Positions 7,901 through 14,046 of a DNA stretch of 17,708 nt are shown here, one piece after another (the stretch's first letter is position 1; the number at the start of each line of letters is the position of its first letter). Origin of the DNA: an uncultured Dorea sp. GTDB lineage: Bacteria > Bacillota > Clostridia > Lachnospirales > Lachnospiraceae. A model generated the notes under the pieces. It worked only from the letters and a program-made list of their open reading frames with translations, was not told where the DNA came from and did no database searches. Location of the stretch: positions 1 through 17,708 of the forward strand of contig CAJTVY010000057.1 in NCBI GenBank assembly GCA_910579925.1, written 5' to 3'. The position numbers were made by a program, and so were the translations under genes.

Positions 7901-8142
7901 CTCGGCACCTCGTATCCCTTCATAGTACGGTATCTGGGAATCATATCCTTAATGACGCGGGTCAGCACATGACCGATGTGCGGTTTTCCGTTAGCTGTCG
8001 GCGGACCGTCGTAGAACATATAGAGTTCGCCGCCCTCCCGCTCCTTCATACTCTTTTCGAAGATATGGTTTTCTTCCCAGAACTTCTCGATTGCCTTCTC
8101 TCTGTCAACAAAATTCAAGTCTGTTGAAACCTTCTTATACAT
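4993..8142 (-). CDS. ileS: Isoleucyl-tRNA synthetase, IleS2-like
   Basis: This 1049-aa class I synthetase attaches isoleucine to tRNA-Ile. The HIGH motif is HIGH at residues 55-58, and KMSKS lies at 601-605. GWDTHGLPVELEVEK and the editing-domain segments (TTTPWTLPSN, VVHTAPAFGEDDARV) are intact. Two CxxC-type pairs occur, CPRCG in the CP region and CPVCGKEM before the second half. Length and the GWDTHGLPVE form favour the long, eukaryote-like IleS2 group over the roughly 930-aa IleS1 group; IleS2 enzymes are often less sensitive to mupirocin, which is an inference here. The ORF opens at 8163, but AAAGGAGG sits 6 bases before the ATG at 8142, so this start was chosen. Expression is controlled by the upstream T-box leader. 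Confidence 0.97.
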   Translation of the reverse strand: MYKKVSTDLNFVDREKAIEKFWEENHIFEKSMKEREGGELYMFYDGPPTANGKPHIGHVLTRVIKDMIPRYRTMKGYEVPRKAGWDTHGLPVELEVEKALGLDGKEQIEEYGLEPFIDKCKESVWKYKGMWEDFSSTVGFWADMENPYVTYHNEFIESEWWALKQIWDKGLLYKGFKIVPYCPRCGTPLSAQEVAQGYKDVKERSAIVRFKAKGEDAYILAWTTTPWTLPSNLGLCVNPTETYAKVKCIDGYTYYMAEALLDTVLGSLAKEGEKAYEVLETCQGKDLEYKEYEPLYQCAADGIGNQRKKAFYVICDNYVTLTDGTGVVHTAPAFGEDDARVCRKYDMPFVQLVDEKGNMTESTPFAGLFVKKADPEVLKDLKARELLFDAPNFEHSYPHCWRCDTPLIYYARESWFIKMTDVKENLIANNNTINWIPENIGKGRFGDWLENVQDWGISRNRYWGTPLNIWECECGHQHSIGSIGELKEMSGNCPDDIELHRPYIDEVTIKCPVCGKEMHRVPEVIDCWFDSGAMPFAQLHYPFENQELFDKQFPADFISEAVDQTRGWFYSLLAISTLIFDKAPYKNVIVLGHVQDEKGQKMSKSKGNAVDPFEALEKYGADAIRWYFYVNSAPWLPNRFHGKAVVEGQRKFMGTLWNTYAFFVLYANIDGFDATKYTLEYDKLSVMDKWLLSKLNTLIKDVDSHLENYRIPETARALQEFVDDMSNWYVRRSRERFWAKGMEQDKINAYMTLYTALMGVSKAAAPMIPFMTEDIYQNLVRSVDTSVPESIHLCDFPAVDETCIDKELEANMEQVLKLVVMGRACRNTANIKNRQPIGQMYVKADFELPEFYQKIVEEELNVKSMTFTQEVRDFTTYSFKPQLKTVGPKYGKMLNGIRAKLGELDGNAAMDELNETDALKLDIDGQEVVLLKEDLLIESAQMEGYVSEDDNGITVVLDTNLSEELLEEGFVREIISKVQTMRKEADFEVMDQIEITYEGTEKAETVFAANAETIAEETLAQKVTKAAPAGYVKEWKINGEKVTLGVERK

Positions 8143-8217
8143 ACAATCCTCCTTTGGGGACATAGTATCACGCAGATTTTCTGTTACGATTTTCTACGTC
8201 CCAGATTAACAAATGCA

Positions 8218-8247
8218 GCGTACCCAATTGAAACTTTTGCGTACCCA
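8218..8247 (-). repeat. Two direct repeats TGGGTACGC in the ileS leader
   Basis: The 9-mer TGGGTACGC (minus strand) occurs at 8239-8247 and again at 8218-8226, a 21-base period, between the T-box terminator and the ileS ribosome site. A looser copy, TGGGACG, follows further downstream. The spacing of two helical turns could suit a protein site, or the repeats may be incidental. No function can be assigned. Confidence 0.4.
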
Positions 8248-8251
8248 GGCG

Positions 8252-8283
8252 AAAAAAAATTCCCGCCCTGAATAGGACGGGAA
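8252..8283 (-). terminator. T-box terminator hairpin
   Basis: TTCCCGTCCT (8274-8283) pairs with AGGGCGGGAA (8260-8269), 10 bp with one G-T and a 4-base loop, and is followed by eight T residues (8252-8259). The 5' arm can instead pair upstream (CGTGAGC with GTTCCCG, and TAGG with CCTA) to form the competing antiterminator. Confidence 0.9.
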
Positions 8284-8520
8284 CCAACGCTCACGATTAT
8301 AAACCACCTAAACATACGTTCATATGTCTTCTCTATAACGGGAGAATCCCGTCAGCATCTACTTAGTCTCTTGCGCCACTTTCAGACACAATACCTTTCG
8401 ACAGCTGCAGCTCGGAAGTGATATTCGTACATATCCTACTCGCACCAGGCTTGCACCATCCCCGGCTCGCTGCTCCTTTCCGATATGTCTTACTGTCTTC
8501 GTCAACACTTTCTCTGTGTG
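8252..8520 (-). promoter_or_regulatory. T-box riboswitch of ileS, specifier AUC (Ile)
   Basis: The ileS leader has the T-box layout. Stem I contains ACATATC pairing with GATATGT, an AGTA on the 5' side, and the distal-loop signature GAGCCGG...GATGGTGCAAGCC. The specifier loop reads GAA-T-ATC-AC, putting the specifier codon ATC (Ile) at 8420-8422, which matches the downstream gene. A later stem ACGGGATTCTCCCGT resembles Stem III. The tRNA-acceptor site TGGT is at 8303-8306, followed by an intrinsic terminator. Uncharged tRNA-Ile would bind the specifier and TGGT, favour the antiterminator and allow ileS transcription. The canonical T-box string is not present after TGGT; the sequence instead reads TTATAAT before CGTGAGC. 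Confidence 0.88.
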
Positions 8521-8526
8521 GGTTAT

Positions 8527-8555
8527 ATTATAGTCAAAACCCTTGATATCGTCAA
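8527..8555 (-). promoter_or_regulatory. Strong sigma-A promoter of ileS
   Basis: The minus strand carries TTGACG (8550-8555), a 17-base spacer and TATAAT (8527-8532), placing the start near 8520 and giving a leader of about 380 bases before the ATG. The bases just upstream of the -35 are almost pure A tracts and include the stop codon and lysine codons of the upstream carboxypeptidase; they could act as an UP element. Confidence 0.85.
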
Positions 8556-8562
8556 GCGTTTT

Positions 8563-9972
8563 TTATTTTTTCTTCTTTTTCTTTTCCCTTCTCTTACTGT
8601 CAAGAAACAGCTTCACCACTGCGCCTGCCAGTACGACGAGTAAGACTCCCGCAGCGCCCAGGATGCACTTCTTCAGAATCTGTCTGTTTTCCGACGCATC
8701 CGTTTTCTTCTTTCCGCTCTTTTTATCGCCGTCCTCAGATTCCTTCTGCGCCTTTTCTTTCGCCTCCAGCTGCTTCTCAAGATACGTCTGACTTAACACT
8801 GCCCGGACAGTCCCTACCGGAATGCCTTTATAACTGTACTCCAGCAGTCCTTCGTCCCCAGTCTCCTCATCTGGCACAATCTCCAGATCCAGATCCTTAA
8901 ACTCTACGCCGACTGGCGCCACAATATTCTGCTCGTCCAGAATCTCTGCCACATCCTCTGACTTCTCATTCGCCGCCGGAAGAACTTTACTGAAATTGGC
9001 AAACCCATATTCCAGCAGGTTCCGGGTATCCGGGTAAACATTCGCCCCATGAGTCTTCAGTACCACACACACAAGCTGCATATCTCTGTTATCCGCCATC
9101 GTCACCAGCGTTGACAGGGCCTGATCCGTATAACCCGTCTTTCCGCCCACCGCATACTCGTAGTAGTACGCATTTCCCTCCTTCAGCATCTTATGCTTCT
9201 GCTGGAAAATATGCTCTTCCGTTGTATCCGATGCCGGTATCGTGTAATTCAATGTCTGCACGATATTAAAAAACTCAGGATGCCGAAACAGCTCCCGACC
9301 AATCAGCGCCATATCTCTGGCACAGGTATAATGGTTCTCATCGTGCAGTCCATGGGGATTCGTAAAATTAGAATTCTCCCCGCCAAGTTCCCTGCACCTG
9401 GCATTCATCTGCTCAAGAAACCATTCATAGTCATGTCCCGCATTCTTTCCCACATTCTCGGCAACCGCATATGCCCCTTCATTTGCCGAGGCCAGAAGCG
9501 TTGCGTACAACGCCTGTTCCAGAGTAATCTGGTTACCTTCCTTCATTCCAATATAAGCATCCCCTGGTTCCAGAAACGCCAGACTCTCATGAGAAAATAA
9601 AACCGGATCTTCAAGTTTCCCGTTCTCAAATGCCACCAGCGCAGTCAACAGCTTCGTAATACTTGCCGGAAAGTGGCGCTCATCAATATTCTTGGCATAC
9701 AGAATAGCGCCTGACTCCACTTCCATAACGATCGCAGCCTCGCCATAAGTTCCCGGTCCCTGCGGCCATCCTTCCCTCTCATTAGACCGGACCGGCATTG
9801 CATAGACTCCGTCCAGTTCCTGTTGAAGCTTCTCTTCTTCTGTGAGTTCCACCTGCCCCTCTGCCGGAGACGCCTCGCCTTCCCCCGCTTCAGCGGCAAA
9901 TACAGACACTCCCGCATATATCCAGAGGATTGCCGCCAAAGCGGCAATCCCCATCCATCTTCTTCTCTTCAT
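8563..9972 (-). CDS. D-alanyl-D-alanine carboxypeptidase (S11, DacF/PBP5-like)
   Basis: This 469-aa exported S11 enzyme trims the terminal D-Ala from peptidoglycan stem peptides outside the membrane. It has a signal peptide (about residues 1-27), an acidic stretch, then the catalytic domain with SITK (Ser104-Lys107), SAN (162-164) and KTG (278-280), all intact. A second domain follows (about 330-400). Instead of an amphipathic anchor it ends with a Lys/Glu-rich linker, a clear membrane segment (about 436-457) and a tail of six lysines. The start abuts the amylosucrase-like gene (2 bases between its stop and this ATG), so the two are co-transcribed and probably translationally coupled; the ribosome site lies inside the upstream gene and is weak. 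No separate terminator is visible before the ileS promoter. Confidence 0.93.
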   Translation of the reverse strand: MKRRRWMGIAALAAILWIYAGVSVFAAEAGEGEASPAEGQVELTEEEKLQQELDGVYAMPVRSNEREGWPQGPGTYGEAAIVMEVESGAILYAKNIDERHFPASITKLLTALVAFENGKLEDPVLFSHESLAFLEPGDAYIGMKEGNQITLEQALYATLLASANEGAYAVAENVGKNAGHDYEWFLEQMNARCRELGGENSNFTNPHGLHDENHYTCARDMALIGRELFRHPEFFNIVQTLNYTIPASDTTEEHIFQQKHKMLKEGNAYYYEYAVGGKTGYTDQALSTLVTMADNRDMQLVCVVLKTHGANVYPDTRNLLEYGFANFSKVLPAANEKSEDVAEILDEQNIVAPVGVEFKDLDLEIVPDEETGDEGLLEYSYKGIPVGTVRAVLSQTYLEKQLEAKEKAQKESEDGDKKSGKKKTDASENRQILKKCILGAAGVLLVVLAGAVVKLFLDSKRREKKKKKK

Positions 9973-9974
9973 CT

Positions 9975-12203
9975 TTACTCGACTTCATCCTCTTTTTTCA
10001 GATAGAAGAATCCAAAAGCCGGAATATTCACGCCCTTTGCTTCCATCTTCTTTCCAGAGATCAGATCCACGTACATACCGTCCTCTTCATTGATCCACGC
10101 CGTCTTATCATATTCACTGAAATTAAACAATCCGATCAGCTTCTCACCCTCAAAATATCTACCGATACACAGAACGCCAGCCTCCCAGGTTTCGATGGTC
10201 CAGGTGTCCGCATTAGATACAAAAACCTTCTCCGACTTACGGATCTTCTCTAACTGACCCAGTTTCGTAAATACCTTCCCTTCCACGGTGTCCTCATCCG
10301 TAATATTTTCGGCCAGATCCCATCTCATTGCTCCTCGATGAATATAGCGGGAATCCGCCGCCTTATTCGGATCTTCCTTATAAGTATAATCGTTCACCTG
10401 CCCAATCTCATCCCCGCTGTAAAGTACCGGAATACCCGACTGCATAAACATATAAGCATGAAGCATGACATCCTTCTGGATGGCCCTCTCCATTGCCGTA
10501 TCATCCTGCTCAAAGCCGGCCTTCTCAATTCCGCACATAGATGCCGTCGTTCCGCAGAATCTTGCATCACCGGTAACCGGATCTGCATTATACAACTCGC
10601 CCCGGCTCGTACTCTCGCCTACATATCCCTGGAAATAGTCATTCAGATACTGTTTGTGCGGACGCTCTCTGATTCCTTCCCTGGCAAGAGAACCATAATC
10701 CAGCCCCCATCCAATATCGTCATGGCATCTCAGATAATTCAGGAATACATACTCCTTCGGCAGGCGATTGACAATGTCAAGCTGCTGCCGCAGCAGTCCT
10801 ATATCCCTCGTCGCCACAGTATGCCAGGTAGTCGCCATGGTTGTAACATTATAAAGCATATGACACTCCGGTTTCTCCACTGTTCCAAAATAGGGAACCA
10901 CCTTCTCCGGCTCCATCACAACCTCGCCAAGCAACAGCACGCTCGGGCATACAATCTCGCCAATCATACGCATCATTCGGACAATCGTATGTACCTGCGG
11001 AAGATTCCTGCACTGCGTATACAGTTCCTTCCATATATATGGGACCGCATCAATCCGAATAATATCAATTCCTTTATTAGCCAGGAACAGGAAATTATAC
11101 ATCATCTCATTAAATACCCTTGGATTCTTATAGTTAAGATCCCACTGATACGGGTAAAACGATGTCATCACAAAATGTTCCGCATCTGGAAGCCACGTGA
11201 AATTCCCTGGCGCCGTTGTCGGAAATACCTGAGGTACCGTCTTCTCATACTCCGCCGGAATCGAATAGTTGTCAAAGAAGAAATATCTGCTCATATACTC
11301 TCCGATTCCCTGCCTTGCCTTTTTCGCCCATTCATGATCTTCCGAAGTATGGTTCATGACGAAATCCATGCAGACATTAATATCCTTCTTATGACACGCC
11401 GCTGTCAGGCTCTCCAGATCATCCATCGTGCCAAGCTTCTCCTGCACCTTTCTGAAATCCGCTACCGCATAACCGCCGTCAGAACGCCCTTCCACAGTAT
11501 CCAGAAACGGCATAAGATGGACATAATTCACATTGCTCTTCTCAAGATAGTCAAGCTTCGACTCTACCCCCTTCATGTTTCCTGCAAAATTGTCAATATA
11601 GAACATCATGCCAAGCATATCGTTCTGCTTATACCAGTCTGGATCAGCCTCACGATTCTGGTCAATCTCCTTGAGTTCCTCATTACGTTCTTCATAAAAA
11701 CGGTAAAGGTTATCGCACAGTTCTGCAAACATCGAACCATTCCCATACAACTCCATGTAGAGCCATTTTAATTCATCATGATGTCTGGCAAACCGCTTCT
11801 CATAAACCGCGCGCCGCTCAGCCCTTCTGAGCGCTTCCTCAGCCTCTTTTGTCTCCTTTGCATCTTTTACTTTCTCTTCTTCCTTCTTATCAACCTTGGC
11901 TTCACAAGACTCTTCTGCTTCCTCTTCCTTCTCTACCTCACAGACAGCCTCAGCTTCACACGCCTTCTCTACCGTATTCTTACATTCTGTCACTTCTTCT
12001 ACAGCACTTTCCGAAACCTCTTCGGCCGTCTTTACCGCTTCTTCCTCCTGAGTTTCCACTTTCACAGCTTCCATCTTCTCACTCTCCACCTTCGTTTCAA
12101 CCTCTTCCGCCTGCACCGCTACAGTCTGTCCTGCACGATTCTGTTTTCCCATGTTCTTCTTTGCTACAGTCTGTTTGCGTTCTTTTCTTGATTTCTTAGC
12201 CAT
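9975..12203 (-). CDS. Amylosucrase-type GH13 enzyme with charged N-terminal extension
   Basis: This 742-aa protein aligns from about residue 130 with amylosucrase (GH13 subfamily 4), which polymerises the glucose of sucrose into alpha-1,4-glucan and frees fructose. Shared landmarks are HLMPFLDTVEGRSDGGYAV, DFVMNHTSEDHEWA, FPYQWDLNY-like QWDLNYKNP, RIDAVPYIWK with nucleophile Asp385, GEVVMEP with acid/base Glu427, YLRCHDDIGW with Asp495, and ADSRYIHR with Arg619 at the sucrose-pocket arginine. There is no signal peptide, so it acts in the cytoplasm. Unusual is a low-complexity N-terminus of about 125 residues: a basic start, then Glu/Lys/Val/Ala-rich sequence with four cysteines, probably helical or disordered. 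GAGGAAATACT precedes the ATG. It abuts a carboxypeptidase gene. Sucrose hydrolase or a related transglucosylase is possible instead. Confidence 0.85.
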   Translation of the reverse strand: MAKKSRKERKQTVAKKNMGKQNRAGQTVAVQAEEVETKVESEKMEAVKVETQEEEAVKTAEEVSESAVEEVTECKNTVEKACEAEAVCEVEKEEEAEESCEAKVDKKEEEKVKDAKETKEAEEALRRAERRAVYEKRFARHHDELKWLYMELYGNGSMFAELCDNLYRFYEERNEELKEIDQNREADPDWYKQNDMLGMMFYIDNFAGNMKGVESKLDYLEKSNVNYVHLMPFLDTVEGRSDGGYAVADFRKVQEKLGTMDDLESLTAACHKKDINVCMDFVMNHTSEDHEWAKKARQGIGEYMSRYFFFDNYSIPAEYEKTVPQVFPTTAPGNFTWLPDAEHFVMTSFYPYQWDLNYKNPRVFNEMMYNFLFLANKGIDIIRIDAVPYIWKELYTQCRNLPQVHTIVRMMRMIGEIVCPSVLLLGEVVMEPEKVVPYFGTVEKPECHMLYNVTTMATTWHTVATRDIGLLRQQLDIVNRLPKEYVFLNYLRCHDDIGWGLDYGSLAREGIRERPHKQYLNDYFQGYVGESTSRGELYNADPVTGDARFCGTTASMCGIEKAGFEQDDTAMERAIQKDVMLHAYMFMQSGIPVLYSGDEIGQVNDYTYKEDPNKAADSRYIHRGAMRWDLAENITDEDTVEGKVFTKLGQLEKIRKSEKVFVSNADTWTIETWEAGVLCIGRYFEGEKLIGLFNFSEYDKTAWINEEDGMYVDLISGKKMEAKGVNIPAFGFFYLKKEDEVE

Positions 12204-12336
12204 AGTATTTCCTCATTCCATATATTTTCTCTTCAGACACACGACCGGTCGCATCCCGGCTGCCCGGCAGGGCATACGTCAGCGTATCCAAAGGATATAT
12301 ACGAAGAAACCGTAATAATACCAGTTCCTTCCTGCC
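12204..12336 (-). other. GC-rich structured leader of the amylosucrase-like gene
   Basis: Between the promoter start point (near 12336) and the ATG lies a 130-base leader with several overlapping hairpins on the minus strand: GGATACG-CTGA-CGTATGCC (one bulge), TGCCC-TGCC-GGGCA and the palindrome CGACCGGTCG. It contrasts with the AT-rich flanks. It has no terminator-like T-run and matches no riboswitch class recognised by eye. It may affect translation or RNA stability. Confidence 0.4.
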
Positions 12337-12342
12337 AATCAT

Positions 12343-12371
12343 ATTATACTAAAATATATCAAAGGTGTAAA
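12343..12371 (-). promoter_or_regulatory. Sigma-A promoter of the amylosucrase-dac operon
   Basis: The minus strand reads TTTACA (12366-12371), a 17-base spacer and TATAAT (12343-12348). It lies in the gap after the upstream 217-aa gene, and no terminator separates them, so some read-through is possible. Confidence 0.8.
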
Positions 12372-12398
12372 GTTTTGACGTATCATTAAATTATCTTC

Positions 12399-13052
12399 TT
12401 ATAATGTAATATCACTCAGCGTATCCGTCTCATAGTCATATCTGAGGATCTTCTTCTCCGAAAGTTCTGCCGCCTCTTCTACCACATGGCTAAGTTCATA
12501 CACTAATGATGGCATCAGAGAAAGCATCTGCGGATTATCCTTACCTAAATATGCAAAATCATTGTCGCTGAATCCGATCAGCACTCCTGGACATTTCTGG
12601 GTTTCACAAAACTTTCTAAGCAGCGGCTGATAAAGCGCTCCGGCTGCACAACGCTCCCTAAGAGAACCGGTCACACACCAGACCCGGCTCTCCTCCTTTG
12701 CCCCTTCCATCGCTTTCGCAATTCCTCTGATGACAGGAAGTTTACTCTTATCATCACAATACCTTTCGAATTCCTGGAAATACTCTGAAAACGGGATAAT
12801 CTCTGTCTGCATGATCGTGACTGTACTCTCTAAAACAGCCTGGAATATCTCTTCTTCAGACATCCCTTTGCACTCTACATCTGCCGGACTCATATAAACT
12901 GGCTCAAATATAAATTTTTTTATCAGATCCGGATCAAATATATAATATACTACAGAAAGCCCCCATTGCGTCTGATATCGGTACACCTCCGGGCTTAGAG
13001 GCTCCGTCTCCAGTTCCAACGTCAGTAATTCCAACTCACTTCTTTTCAACAT
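12399..13052 (-). CDS. Hypothetical protein, possibly DUF5688-like
   Basis: This is a 217-aa soluble protein with no signal peptide or membrane segment. It is not recognised with confidence. It is acidic, with a Glu-rich start, a segment VVYYIFDPDLI, a GMSEEEIFQAVLEST helix, a central cysteine-containing stretch (VWCVTGSLRERCAAGALYQP), and a C-terminal end rich in acidic helices closing with ILRYDYETDTLSDITL. The order (GMSEEE helix, a LY-P element, a C-terminal YDYETD end) recalls DUF5688-type proteins of gut Clostridia, but this is a weak impression. AAGGAG 9 bases before the ATG supports the start. It sits alone upstream of the amylosucrase operon and next to the AT-rich intergenic region. 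Confidence 0.75.
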   Translation of the reverse strand: MLKRSELELLTLELETEPLSPEVYRYQTQWGLSVVYYIFDPDLIKKFIFEPVYMSPADVECKGMSEEEIFQAVLESTVTIMQTEIIPFSEYFQEFERYCDDKSKLPVIRGIAKAMEGAKEESRVWCVTGSLRERCAAGALYQPLLRKFCETQKCPGVLIGFSDNDFAYLGKDNPQMLSLMPSLVYELSHVVEEAAELSEKKILRYDYETDTLSDITL

Positions 13053-13091
13053 TAATTTTTCTCCTTACATTTTTGATTCTGAAACTACCTT

Positions 13092-13119
13092 ACTATATCC
13101 AGGTTTTCTTTTAATTAAA
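13092..13119 (-). promoter_or_regulatory. Possible promoter of the 217-aa gene
   Basis: On the minus strand TTTAAT (13114-13119), a 16-base spacer and TATAGT (13092-13097) form a modest sigma-A candidate, 40 bases before the ATG. In such AT-rich sequence this is only a best guess. Confidence 0.35.
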
Positions 13120-13181
13120 CGCTCAGATATACTAATCATTTTACTACCATATGTCTTTATTTTCCACATTATTATCGTCGC

Positions 13182-13203
13182 CTAGTGTGCTGACCACATT
13201 ATA
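13182..13203. repeat. Half-site related to the 17065-17122 inverted repeat
   Basis: The sequence CTAGTGTGCTGACCACATT here closely matches CTAGTGTGATGACACATT at 17067, with one substitution and one inserted C. Like that copy it contains a TGTG..CACA dyad. No matching opposite arm was found nearby. It may be a regulator site shared by the two loci or the remnant of a small mobile element. Confidence 0.4.
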
Positions 13204-13264
13204 TCTTCTTCAAGACAGTGATAACCACTTTTGCAATTTACACTCTTAGAAATTTCACTAACTA

Positions 13265-13293
13265 ACTTTTTAGGTAGTATATACCTAAAAAGT
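13265..13293. promoter_or_regulatory. Palindromic operator upstream of the nitroreductase
   Basis: Perfect 12-base arms ACTTTTTAGGTA (13265-13276) and TACCTAAAAAGT (13282-13293) surround GTATA. The palindrome ends 6 bases before the -35 box of the nitroreductase promoter, a good place for a dimeric regulator. Nitroreductase genes in Firmicutes are often controlled by HxlR/MarR-type redox or quinone sensors; no such regulator is in the window. It lacks the features of a terminator for any upstream plus-strand gene. Confidence 0.6.
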
Positions 13294-13299
13294 GCATTC

Positions 13300-13327
13300 T
13301 TGCCTTTAACTTTATTTGCGATATAAT
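13300..13327 (+). promoter_or_regulatory. Promoter of the nitroreductase gene
   Basis: TTGCCT (13300-13305), a 16-base spacer and TATAAT (13322-13327) give a start near 13334 and a leader of about 40 bases. The ORF could be extended upstream to 13316, but that would place the start codon inside this promoter. Confidence 0.7.
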
Positions 13328-13375
13328 GATCGTACAGGGAGCCCTGAAAAACAAATTTATACAGGAGGAATACTT

Positions 13376-13894
13376 ATGGAATTTTTAGAAATTGCAAAAT
13401 CACGTTATTCTGTCCGTGATTACAAAAGCAAAAAGGTAGAACCTGAAAAGCTGGAAAAAATTTTATTAGCTGCCCATGTTGCGCCTACGGCGGCAAATCT
13501 GCAGCCTGTCCGTCTTATCGTTGTGCAGGAAGACGAGGGATTAAACAAGGTCAGTAAAGCGGCAAATCTCTATGGTGCGCCTCTGGCAATCATCGTTTGC
13601 TCTGAGCATAAGAAAGCATGGAATCGCCCGTTTGATAACAAAAAGACCGTCGATATAGATGCATCGATCCTTACAGATCATATGATGCTCGAAGCAGCGG
13701 ATTTGGGATTAGGGTCTGTGTGGATATGCTATTTTAAGCCCGATGTAATTAAGCAGGAATTCCAGCTTCCAGATACCCTTGAGCCAATCAATATTTTAGC
13801 AATAGGATATGCAGACGGAACCCCTCAAGACCCAGAGCGTCATGCTGCGCAACGTATCCCTTTGAACGAGTTAGTCCACTTTGAAAAGCTGTAA
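13376..13894 (+). CDS. Nitroreductase-family flavoprotein
   Basis: This 172-aa protein is a short nitroreductase-fold enzyme that would bind FMN and reduce nitro compounds, quinones or similar acceptors with NAD(P)H in the cytoplasm. It shows the FMN-phosphate start SRYSVRDY (residues 9-16), the APTAANLQP segment (36-44) and AADLGLGSVWICYF (about 118-131), followed by the usual ILAIGYADGTP end. The start at 13376 was chosen because ACAGGAGGAATACTT precedes this ATG and the family begins with MEFLEIAKSRYSVR. It is the only plus-strand gene in the window, stands alone, and has its own palindromic operator. The natural substrate cannot be told. Confidence 0.92.
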   Translation: MEFLEIAKSRYSVRDYKSKKVEPEKLEKILLAAHVAPTAANLQPVRLIVVQEDEGLNKVSKAANLYGAPLAIIVCSEHKKAWNRPFDNKKTVDIDASILTDHMMLEAADLGLGSVWICYFKPDVIKQEFQLPDTLEPINILAIGYADGTPQDPERHAAQRIPLNELVHFEKL

Positions 13895-13921
13895 ATAAAT
13901 TCTGAAAAAGGGAAGTCTTTA

Positions 13922-13970
13922 TCTGATAAATGTTTCAAGAGCATATTATAAAGAGTGATTATTTATCAGA
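13922..13970. repeat. 10-bp inverted repeat after the nitroreductase
   Basis: TCTGATAAAT (13922-13931) and ATTTATCAGA (13961-13970) are a perfect inverted repeat around 29 bases. It is AT-rich and lies directly before the terminator hairpin. It could be an RNA 3' structure or a protein site; no function is assigned. Confidence 0.35.
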
Positions 13971-13978
13971 AATACAAG

Positions 13979-14002
13979 TAAGCCCGCTAGTTTGCGGGCT
14001 TA
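13979..14002. terminator. Shared hairpin between convergent genes
   Basis: TAAGCCCGC (13979-13987) and GCGGGCTTA (13994-14002) form a perfect 9-bp stem with a 6-base loop between the convergent nitroreductase and permease genes. Both sides are followed by moderately T-rich sequence (TTAAGGATAATTGTTTTATTTTT on plus; CTTGTATTTCTG on minus), so it probably acts in both directions, although neither T-run is ideal. Confidence 0.65.
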
Positions 14003-14046
14003 TTAAGGATAATTGTTTTATTTTTCTACAATTGTATAGTAAGGGT

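Larger units (their letters stand above)
13053..13375. other. AT-rich divergent intergenic region
   Basis: This 323-base gap separates the 217-aa gene (minus) from the nitroreductase (plus). It holds a weak minus-strand promoter, a CTAGTGTG-type motif at 13182 related to the inverted repeat at 17065-17122, a direct repeat CCACATTAT (13164-13172 and 13194-13202), a 12-bp-arm palindrome at 13265-13293 and the nitroreductase promoter. No gene or RNA is recognised in the remainder. Confidence 0.6.

Noticed and set aside
8540..8572. Plus-strand hairpin CTTGA/TCAAG followed by T-runs near 8560
   Set aside because: No plus-strand gene ends here; the T-runs are the complement of the carboxypeptidase lysine codons, and the stem overlaps the ileS promoter.
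10338..11771. 477-codon plus-strand open frame antisense to the amylosucrase-like gene
   Set aside because: The opposite strand encodes a protein with conserved catalytic motifs; this frame is a shadow with no ribosome site or domain.
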